DNA of 64,000 nt from Epinephelus fuscoguttatus (Eukaryota > Chordata > Actinopteri > Perciformes > Serranidae), in the NCBI RefSeq assembly GCF_011397635.1, contig NC_064761.1, positions 35,924,143-35,988,142 on the forward strand. The letters run 5' to 3'. A model generated the notes under the pieces. The model ran no database searches and was not told the DNA's origin. It worked only from the letters and a program-made list of their open reading frames with translations. A program made the position numbers and the translations under genes. Of the stretch, positions 46,201 to 57,400 are shown piece after piece. Numbering within the stretch: position 1 is the stretch's first letter; every line of letters begins with the position of its first letter.

Positions 46201-49200
46201 GGAGGGTGGAGGGGTCCGAGGGGCTTACTTTGCTTTAAACCTCATCTATATTCAAAGATCTGAGAGTTCAGTGTCGGGATCTTACACTGACTCATCAAAA
46301 TCACAGTCAGAGCTCTGCATCTTGCTTTCCCTGGTTCGATGGAGGAGGAGGAGGAGGAGGTGGAGAAGGAGGTGGAGGGGGAGGAGGCGGAGGAGGAGGG
46401 GGATTTCAGTCCTGATGAGGAGCCTTTACAGCAGACAAGATCTTCAATTAGGAAGTCATCCCAGTCCACATGATCAGTGGGTGGATTAGAATCTAAAACA
46501 GCTTCTATTATACTGAAGTGACCTTCACTCAGCTGGAAAACAAGCTGAGTGCTAGCTTTAAAAAAGTTTGTAAAGTTAGTTTGTAACTATCTCACCAATT
46601 TTGCACATCGAGTTCAGTTTAATCATCATGCGAAACACAACTCAGCCTGAGAAAACAGCTGTATAGATAATGCACTGTGTGGCTCTGAAGGGAGATTTCT
46701 AAAGTCTGAAAAGTACTGCTAATGATGTCATCAGGCAGCCCAGTCTCCAGGAGAAAATGTTGGCATTGTACATTTTTGCAAAACTGAAGTTTTTTTGTTG
46801 CCAAACATAACCACACGTTAACGTAGCATTGTTGAAATGGTGAAATTTCAACATATCTGCTTAAGTATCCAAGGTTTGCAGCAATGTACAATGCCAACAT
46901 TTATTCTGGGGACTGGGTTGTATCAGAGTTATCTGCAGACACTACTGAATTCCATTATGGGGAATGTAGGAACCAGTGTTTCGGGACTAAAACTCAAGAT
47001 ATCTGCACTGCTGCCACATGGCTTTTGACCTTTTTTTTCCCAACTAGTTTCTTGCAGGTTCCCCAACTCTATGATACTGTGCCATATTAAATTGCTGTAG
47101 TACCCCTTTAAAAGGGTACGCTGCTGTGGAAGAAACAAACTGTCTCTTTGAGTTTGCAAAATATTTAAAGAAATGAAGGACATAAGTCATCTTTGCATCT
47201 GTTTGTGTGCCTCAGGTTCTCCTGGCGTTACCAGCTGCGCGAGTTCAAGAGCGAATTCCGTGTGGTGGCCATCGACATGCGGGGCTACGGGGAGTCCGAC
47301 CTGCCACTGTCCACTGAAAGTTATCGCTTCGACTACCTGGTCACCGACGTCAAGGACATTGTGGAGTACTTAGGTGAGGGAACGCAGGGGAACAGTGTGG
47401 TGTGTAATCTTCAATGAACTCAAAGCAGTGCACACTGTTGTGACAGTGTCTTGAGTCAAAAATAAACTTGTTTATCAGTCTTAAGCTGTGGACAGCCCTC
47501 AGGCCTGCAGCATGGCATGACAAATGTCCTGTGACTCATTCTGACTGAACATGGGATGTTGTGCAGATACAGAGCCCACAGACTGCATGCTAACACTAGC
47601 AGGAAGCCAGCCTGAGGCTGTCTGAACACACCAGCATCCCCTAATGATTATCCGGCCAGGGTGACTTTTTTTGCTCTTTTACTGGCCAGTGTGTGACAGT
47701 TTTTAATTTTTCATTTAGCCCTGCAACATACTGTACAAGATAACCTGCCTGAGCATTGAAATGTTAGTTTCTAATTTCTCTGACAGAACAGTAGATCGTG
47801 TCTTGAGGCTCTATCTTTGTTTTCTCCTTCACACCTGCCACCTCATATCCAAGTGTGTCACAGCTACTGTTGTAGTGTTAATTACTAGGGGTGGGCGATA
47901 CCACAAAATTTGATTTCGATCTGATACCAAGTAATACACAGCTGGAAATGCCGATATATCGAAACTGATGCTATACTTTTTATCATTAAAAGTGACTCAT
48001 ATACTTTCATGTAGGAGAAAGCAGTGTGTCAGGATTTATGAGGTGAATTATCAAACAGCTATTGATGACCAGTTGAGTTCCAAAAGTTGAACTCAGTTTA
48101 CCTCAGGACGCAGCCGTCACGCCCTGAAAATTAGGTGCTCAGGAGTGTGTGCGCACCGCAATAGCATCACTCTCCTTTCCTTTTAGCTCTGTTTTTGGTC
48201 TCCACCAGCTCCTGTTTACGGCTAAATGCTCCTCTGTGTTCACCAGCCAGCTGCTGGCTTTGTCTTTCTCCCGTTTGTTAGTGGACCATCTTCATGCTGC
48301 ATCTGAAAACACAGCTGAGTTTGTTGAAAACCTGAATCGATGAGCTGAACGATGCTAAAATGCTCTCTAGAGCCCAGGAGTGACCTTTCTCTGTGGGCTC
48401 ATCACCACAAGTAACACCTGTTATTACATTACACACAGTCATTAGGTCAATTGTTACCAAAAAAATGCAGCTTTAAATGGTCCCACAACTGGTCCATGTC
48501 CAGCCCAAAGGAACCATCATGTCTGTAAATACACTCAAGCAGTTTTTGAACACATTCCTTATTAAATATTTACATTCTCTGGGAGTGTGCTTTTGGAAGA
48601 GGTCTAGTTAATGTTTTGCAGCTCCTTTGATCGTTCTAGCTGTCATAGTTAATTTCTTAATAGGCTTTCAGGAGCTAAGTACTCAATAATGCATATTGCT
48701 GTGCAAAGATTCACTCAATGTGGCTGGCTTGCATTGATCACATGATAACTGCTGTACTCTGATCTGTGACTGGACCACAGAGCTTTTTTCGCACCAGCAG
48801 TTAAAGCCCACATAGGCCACATTATAAACAATATTCACAGTCAGCTAATGGTGCTACACCAATCTGAGATTTGGCCTTTAGTGACACTGACCTTTCCATT
48901 GATAAAAGCTGGAACAGCCATGGCCTTTTTTCAAAATAAATGCTGGCATTGTACATTTCTGCAAACCCCAGATACATAACATTTGTACATGATTATGTAG
49001 TGGATATGTTGGAACATTATGTTTCATCAGTGCTGTGGTTAACATGTATAGGATTACACACAAAATCCACTCGGTTATGGGTAGGAAAAGATTACGTAGT
49101 GATGCCACTTTTCATGGCACAGGAAATGCAGCAATGGCTCAGTAAAAAAAACAAAGCAGTTCTCATGGCACTATCCCCGCTAGAAAAGCAGCGTCAGGTC

Positions 49201-52200
49201 ACTAAAAGCCATCCATGTTTGGAGCCTAAAAAGCTGCTTGTAAAACAGTGACGGGTCACTATAAAGTACCCTGAATTGGTGCCTGAAAAGCTGCAGGAAA
49301 AACAGTGATGGCTCACTAAAAACCACCCATGGTTGGTGCCTAAAAGGCCTTTTGTAAAACAGCAACTGGTCACTAAAAGAGACCCCAAATTTGTGCATTA
49401 AAAGCTGAGGTAAAAACTGTGATCAGTCACTAATAACCAGCCATGTTTCGTGCCTGAAAAGCTGCTTGTAAAACTGCAGGAAAAAAAGTGATGCATCACT
49501 AAAATCCACCCATGTTCGGTGCCTAAAAAGCTGCTTGTAAGACAGCAATCGGTTGCTAAAAAAACACCCCAAACTGGTGCCTGAAAAGCTACAGAAAAAC
49601 AGTGGCAGGTCACTAAAAACCAGCCATGTTTGGTGCCTGAAAAGCTGCTTATGAAACAGCAACAAGTTGCTAAAAAACACCCTAAATTGGTGCCTGAAAA
49701 GTTGCTGGAAAAAAGCGATAGGTTGCTGAAAACCATGAATGTTTGGTACCTAAATAGCCACTTTTAAAACAGCAAAGGGTTCCTAAAAAACACCCTCACT
49801 TTGTGTCTGAAAAGCTGCAGGAAAAACAGTGATAGCTCACTAAAAACCATCCATGTTTGGTGCCTAAAAAGCCGCTTGTGAAACAGAAACCAGCTGCTGA
49901 AAAAACACCCTAAATAGGTGCTTGAAAAGTTGCAGGAAAATAGAGATAGGTTGCTGAAAACCATTAATGTTTGGTACCTAAATAGTCACTTTTAAAACAG
50001 CAAAGGATCGCTAAAAACACCCACGTTTAGTGCCTGAAAAGCTGCTGGAAAAACAGTGACATCTCACTAAAAACCACCCATGGTTGGTGCCTAAAAAGAT
50101 GCTTGTAAAACAGCAACCAGTTGCTGAAAAAACACCCTAAATTGGTGCCTGAAAAGCTACAGGAAAAACAGTGATGATCACTAAAAACCACCCATGGTTG
50201 ATCCCTAAATAGTTGCATTTATAACTGCAAAGGGTCACTAAAAAACCCATGGCTGGTGCCTAAAAAGCTGCTTGTAAGACAGCAATCGGTTGCTAATAAA
50301 CACCCTAAATTGCTGCCTGAAAAATTGCAGGAAAATAGCGATAGGTTGCTGAAAACCACAAATGTTTGGTACCTAAATAGCCACTTTTAAAACAGCAAAG
50401 GTTCACTAAAAAGCACCCATGTTTGGTTCCTGAAAAGCTGCAGGAAAAACAGTGATGGGACACTAAAAACCACCATGGTTGGTCCCTAAAAACTTGCTTT
50501 TAAAACAACAAAGGGTTGCTAAAAAAACACCCACATTTGGTTCCTGAAAAGCTGCAGGAAAAACAGTGATAGCTCACTAAAAAACATCCGTTTGGTGCCT
50601 AAAAAGCCGCTTGAAAAACAGCTAGGGTCACCAAAACACAACCAGTTTTGTTGTTTGTTGGTCTTGAACAATGGTCTGCAGCTTGGCAGGCTTCTGCTCC
50701 AGCTTCTAGGTGTCATCCAGTCACGTTGTCACTTCAGAAACGTTAAAGTAATACATATGAAAGCTACAAATGCAACATATTTGTGGTTTGCAGAAATGTA
50801 CAATGCCAACATTTTCTCCTGGCGACTGCCTGAATGTTAATATGAGGCTAGCTGCTGTGATGAATACCAGTGGGTGTTGATGGTGCGAGCAAAGGTAAGG
50901 GGATTTGTTCGAAGGGAACTGTAATGTGATCAGAATCCTTCAAACGAATGCCCTGACCTTGATCTGAATTTGGCTGTATGTCATGAAATACATCCATTTG
51001 ATGGGTGTAAATGTCCTCTGAGGGATGCAGCCAGCAATAAAGAAGTGAGAACAGTATTGATTTCCTGGCACTGACATGCTTTAATAAACAGGCAGCATGA
51101 GCATCCAGCCTCTATTCAAAACAACACAGTGCTGTCTTCTGCTGCAACAACAAAACACTGTCTCATGTCCACTTGTTTTTTTTTTCAAGGATACAACAGA
51201 TGTTGCCTTGTTGGCCACGACTGGGGTGGGACCATAGCGTGGCTGTTCGCCATTCACTACCCTGAGATGGTGACGAAACTCATCGTCCTAAACAGCCCCC
51301 ATCCTTCTGTGTTCACAGGTATGATTTCACTATGTGCAGACGACTGGCTCTCCACGTATATTTCTTTATGTAATGACAGAAAACCAATTTTCTTCATACT
51401 AATTAGAGAGACTCTGGTTTGGCCCTTGGATTATTAGCATAATTATTATTATCATTAATTAGGAAGTATTATTACTTCAATTCCTCTTCTGCCTTAAGGG
51501 AAAGATGATGAGAAGCTAATTACAGGAGGCTAATGTGAAGCTGGAACAGCTGGTTTAACTGGTGCAAACATAGAGGCAAAGTCATTGAGAGTCATCACGT
51601 CCACGACCCCGCAGCGCGTGCAAACTTGGCCTTTAATTACTATCGAACAACTGAACTTGTCTCCTCTCCTCTCCTCCAGATTACGCTCTGCGTCACCCGA
51701 GCCAGCTGCTGAAGTCCAGCCATTTCTTCTTCTTCCAGCTGCCCCGCTTCCCGGAGCTCATGCTCTCCATCAATGATTTCAAGGTGGTCTGTTGTGTGTG
51801 GGCATAAGCGGTTTCAAGGTCAAGGTTGTGTGTGCTTGCGTCTCTGTGTGTGGGTCGTATGCATGTGTGTTCATGTGCATTGGTGTGTGTTGCATGTTGT
51901 TACAGTGTCAGGCTATTTTTAGGGTTTGCATCAGTGTGACTAAAACCTCCTGCTGTGAGAGAGGCTGTAGTAAACAAAGGGATCAAACTATAGCTTATTA
52001 CCAAATCATCAAAGGGCATTTTGTCGCAAATGAGGCATTAACCTTTTTTTTATTTTTGTATATATTAAAATGTGGTTTTCAAAATCAATAATATTCATGA
52101 TGTTGAAACAGGCAGGTTTACTTACAGTTTTAATGCAGAGTTTACAATTTAATGGGCAATATGCTAATTTTCTTTCGTGTTGAGGGTCAGGTGAGAATAT

Positions 52201-54391
52201 TGATACCACTGTCATGTCTGTCATGCACAACAAAATGCAAGCTCCTTTACGCTACGTGTAAATAATCCAAAACAAGTACTACTGAGGAGGAGCTGAAGAG
52301 TCTTGCAGCTGCTCTGTAGTGCGGTGGTACAGCAGTAGATACTTGTGTATTGCTTGCCAGACGTCAGCAGGGTGAGGAGGTTGTTGCTGGGTGGGTTATT
52401 GTCTTTGAATATTCCTTGGGCTCTGTGCAGGCACCCCACCTCACCGATCTCACTGTTGCTTGGTGGATGATGTTCTGGGCAGAATTATTCGCCTGCTGCA
52501 GAGCCCTCCTGTCCTGGGTACTTTCTGTTGCTCCTCTGGAGAGGTTACCAAGAACTTGGCATGGAAATTTCTTTAAGAAATACAGCTGTTTCTGTTGTTT
52601 CAGATGCAAGATGACCCTAACAGGTTCTCTGTGGTGCTGATTCCACTGAACCTGAAACTATTTATTTGCTCCACCTCAGCACCACTGATGTAGACACTGG
52701 TGTGAGTCTTTGCCTCCTTTTTTCTAAAATCAAGGATCAGCTACTTGGTTTTGCTGACATTGAACAGTAGGTTGTTCCTTGTGCACCACTCTCCTGATAC
52801 TAAATCTCATCATTATTTGTTCTCTTGTATGTATTGCGCAGTGTCTTCTGTGCTGTATTTGCTGCTGCTGTTGTTTTGATATCTACACACCCAGGGACAA
52901 CGGATGCAATCTTGCCACCAGCTAACTCTGGTGCAGTTACTTTTAATTGTGCGCTGTCACTGCAAAAACAAACAATTATATAAATAAAATAATCTGGTCG
53001 ATGGTGCTGGTGTCGTCTACAAACTTCACAACAGAGTTCTCTCCAAGTCAGGGGTTGCAGCTGTGGGTGTAAAGTGAGAACGGGAGAGGGCTGAGCACAC
53101 AGCCCTGGGGGGCCCCAGTGTTCAAAACTACAGTTGGGCAGCTGTGGCCACCAATTTGAACTAACTGGGGTTTGTTTGTGAGGAAGTCCAATATCCAGCT
53201 AAAATAAGCTTAACTAAGCTAAGCTAAGCCAACTGGCTCCTGGCAATAGTTTCATATTTATAGTTTAATAATTGAGCAAATAAACATATTTCCCGAAATG
53301 TTCAGCTTTAATTTCCCCAAAGAGCTGCACACGTCATTCAGAGCATAGATTCAGAGTCTGAGCTGAGATTGCCTGCACATGGCTCTCAACATGGAGGTGG
53401 CTGAGCCAGTGGCTAGAAGCTAACAATGCTAACAGCACTAATAGCACAGACAGTGCTAACAATGGCAACAGTGCTGACAGAGCTAATGATATTAACCTGA
53501 TGGGGAGGGTGGCCGTTTCGCTTAGGCTGTGTGATGATGCTTACTGTTTTCAGCAGTAACTGCCATATGAGCACAGTGCAGAGTGGCGGCGATTAGCTAG
53601 CCAATACGATGCACACGCAGGGACTCACATGCAATAACATGCACACGTGGCTGGACCATCTACCACAACAAAGAACATAACGGCTCAGAGACTGCCATTA
53701 CTACACTACAAAGCAAATTGTGATTTGCTGTTATGTTAATGCTTTGAATGTTTTATACAGAACCTTTAACTCTAAGTAACTTACAATTTGAGTTTTCAGA
53801 ATTGTTAACTTGATGAAGGTCTAGCTATTGAAATGTCACAATGCATTTCTTTTGCAAGTTAGACAGAGTGCGGGAGTTTGTCTGCAAATGGAGTTTTCAA
53901 AAGTAAAAGCACAGAATGTCACGTTGTCTAGCCAGCAGTAAGTCAGGGTGCCAGAGCTGTGACTGAAGGTCATGAGAGCTGAAGTACCTTTACTGACTCA
54001 CAGCACAGTGACCACAGACATCCTTGTGTAAATGTTTCCTACAGCAAATTGTACCAGACACATAAATTCACCCCAGTGTCTGCTTCTGTCTCTGCCGCAG
54101 GCTCTGAAGGCCTTGTTCACCAGCCGCAACACGGGGATTGGAAGGAAAGGCCGATGGCTCACTGCAGAGGACCTGGAGGCCTATCTGTATGCACTCTCAC
54201 AGCCGGGAGCTCTGACTGGAGCGCTCAACTATTACAGAAATGTTTTCAGGTGGGGAGCAGTTCACTGACCAAAAGATGGATTGTGTCAAAGATTTTTCTG
54301 AAGTTTTGTAAAGATTTAGAAATAGCAGCAGTGGAAGAAGTACGTGTCAGCAAGGGCATGTTCAGTCTGAATGAGGTACGCCCTGTTTCTG

Positions 54392-54441
<50 letters not shown>

Positions 54442-57400
54442 CTCTATTGTCATTGCATATTAAAACACAATGAAATTTGGTTGGCAGCAGTCCACTCAGT
54501 TTAGTGGCATGAATAAATCAGTGATCATATTTCGTAACACTTTCCAGTTTGAACATGTTTCCTCAAAACGGTGTGAAACAATGTGCAACTGGCTTTGAGA
54601 TATATTTTCTCTCGTTTGGTGGGTGAGTTAGAGGTGTACGGAAACATGTATGAACCGATCTTTACTTGACATGACATTAAAAACCTTACAGATAACACTA
54701 AGTTACACTTTTTGTGCTCGAACACAACAGGCTCTTCCTGGCACTCCTCTATCTGACACTGAGTCACCTCTCGTGAAATTTTAGAACGAGACTTCTCCTT
54801 GAGCAAGTAGTGAAAGGTAAAACTGCTTTCATACCCCCATGCACTATGCCCTGACAGCCGCCTACCCCAAAAGTTAAAGTGGCTGCTACCACCACAGTCC
54901 GCAGCTGTGATGCCAGGCAGGTGAACAATGGCAGAAGTGCAAGCTAGCTTTTAGTTTACCAATCATGTGAAGTTAGGTAGAAATGTTATTCCGGGCCCAG
55001 TTTTTTTTCTGAATGTCCTTATAGCTACATCACTGGCGCCATAAATCCAGGTACTCAGACACCAATATATTCAGCTCCTTCATCTTGTCTTCTTTCTAAT
55101 TCCGTGATGCCCGCGATTTGATGGGCTAAAACCAGGCAGCAAGCATCACAAGTTCAATACGGTGACCTCAGTGCAGCAGAGCAAAATCTGTGTGCGTGCT
55201 CATGGGCGGCAACCGCTTTATACCCTAACCACCTTGCTCGAAACCGCTTCCCCTCTGTTGCCTTCCCCTCGTTGAAATGACTAGAGGTGGCAAATTACTG
55301 CACGGCGGTGTGAAAGCCCCTTTCGTTTCTCTGTAGGGTCCTTCCTGTTGTGTTGTCAGATACTTACAGCAACAATCTGAGGCTGACGATGGCCAAAGCA
55401 AACACTTTTGTTGACATAAATCAATGGTGCACCGTTTACCTGCCAAAAATGGAAAAACAACATGCACATCTTACCCAGTTTAGGGTTGGGTGCTGGACCA
55501 AAAAACGCAAAAACAAGTAAAGTCTGCACACCAAAATAGCTCCAGTGAAGTATAATTTATTTAAAGCATGACGTCATGAAACATCATGCTTTAAATAAAT
55601 TACACTTGACTGGAGCTATTTTGGTGTGCGAACTTTTCTTGTTTTTGCATGGTTTACCTGCACCTTGTTTCGCCACTGCAGCTGCAGTGCTCTTTGTGAC
55701 CAGTTTCAAAAATTGTTGTTCCCATTAGTTACTTACACACAAAAACATGGGGAACTAGGGTCCAGATGGAATACCGCAGTTTCCCTTTAAGTTAGAAAAT
55801 ACTCTATTGTACTGTTCTGCTCTTGAGTGTGTGACCAGGCAGAACATGTTTCTTTTATATTTCATGGGATTCAGATTAAATTGTAAGACTAGAATAGAAT
55901 AGAATAGAATAGTATAATCATTTAAAAACATAGCATCAGCGAAATACTGAGATGTCTATACCCTTAATTCTTAATAGTGTGTATTGCCCCTCTTAAGCAT
56001 TAATGATGGCTCGTAGTCTTTGCAGAAGTTGTGTACAATGCCCTTTATTCTCAAAGGTGGTAAAGCTACCCAGTTTCCTTGGCAAAAAGCCTCCAGGCCC
56101 TGTAAATTCTTGGGTTGTCGTGCATGAACTGCACGTTTGAGATCTTCCCAAAGTAGCTCAATGCTACTGAGGTCAGGAGAATCATCCAGAACCTTCAGTT
56201 ATTGTTGTTGTAGCCACTGTATCATTGTCATGTTGGAAGGTCCAAGTGCGTCCCATGTGCAGCTTCCAGAATGAAGAATACAAATTGTCCTCTAGTATTT
56301 TGTGATAACAAGCTTCATTCATTCTGCTATCAATTTTGACTGAATTCCCTGGGACACTGTAGGCACAGGGAACCAAAAACATCAGTGACCCACCTCCATG
56401 CGTCACAGTGGGGATGGTGTACTTTTCGTCATAGGCCTCGTTGACTCCAAACATAGCATTTATGGGTGTGACCAAGAAGTTTGACATATTAAAAGTGGCC
56501 TGCATGATCAGGTGTATAAATTTATGAGCACAACTGTAAGAAAAATCCTGCATTGAAAGTGTCTTTAGTGACTTAAGTCAAAGTAATTAAGAAGTAAAAG
56601 TAAAAGTGCTCATAATGGAGAGAAACGTCCCCTGTTAGTAATATTATGTATATTTATAATGGAATTATGATCACTGATACATTTATGTGTAGGTACCATT
56701 TTTACTGTTATAGTTGGAGCTAATTTTAATTTTTACATACTGCTGTGTAGTTTAATCTATAGCAGTGAATCATATCTGACCTGCGTTAGTGACAGGAGCA
56801 GGTATGCTGTTGCCATAGGAAACCATTTCACTGTTACTGCAGCTCTTACTTTGTAGTCAGTATCAGAGTTTGATCACGGTTGGTTATTCTATACTGTGAT
56901 CACACAGCCACGTATAAGTCTAAATGATGTGTAGTTCTCAAAAACTTTATGTTATATATTGCGTGTTGTGCAAATGGAGAGCTTATATAATGTTCTTATT
57001 CAATGCAAATTTAGCAGCACCATCTACTGTCAGAGCTCTGAAGGACAGGAAGCTGAATCTCTCCCTCAAGGCCACAGTGCTGTCAAATATTTACCTTCAC
57101 ATACACCTTTATTCTGACACGTGAGACGGACAAGCAGAGCGATAGGCACAAATCAGATCAAAGAAAATATCAGTGCATGTATTTTTGACATGTGAGCTGT
57201 ACATGCATGGCTGAGCGCGCCATCTGCTCCCTTCTCAAGCAATGAGTTCTCTCAGAATAGCTTTTATATGCTTACGTAAAAGAAATATCACTGACCCATG
57301 CCCAATTAGTCTCTCCACAAGCGCATACTGTACCTAAGCACCAGGGACACAAATACATAAACACACAGAAACATCCATCCACCCATCTTTTTATATTTAT

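Noticed and set aside
46190-46489. Arginine-rich 99-codon frame and its serine-rich antisense partner
   Set aside because: Both come from a GGA/TCC purine tract in ephx4 intron 2.
49150-50640. Regularly spaced repeats resembling a CRISPR array
   Set aside because: Units are contiguous and diverged with no unique spacers, and the setting is a vertebrate intron.
49180-50716. Series of 63-112 codon minus-strand frames with repeating phrases ([11 protein letters not shown] type)
   Set aside because: They follow the ~50-bp satellite period; no start context and no conserved family. Not a repeat protein.
56182-56553. 123-codon minus-strand frame as an intact gene
   Set aside because: It is a decayed Tc1 transposase piece with lost catalytic-domain landmarks.
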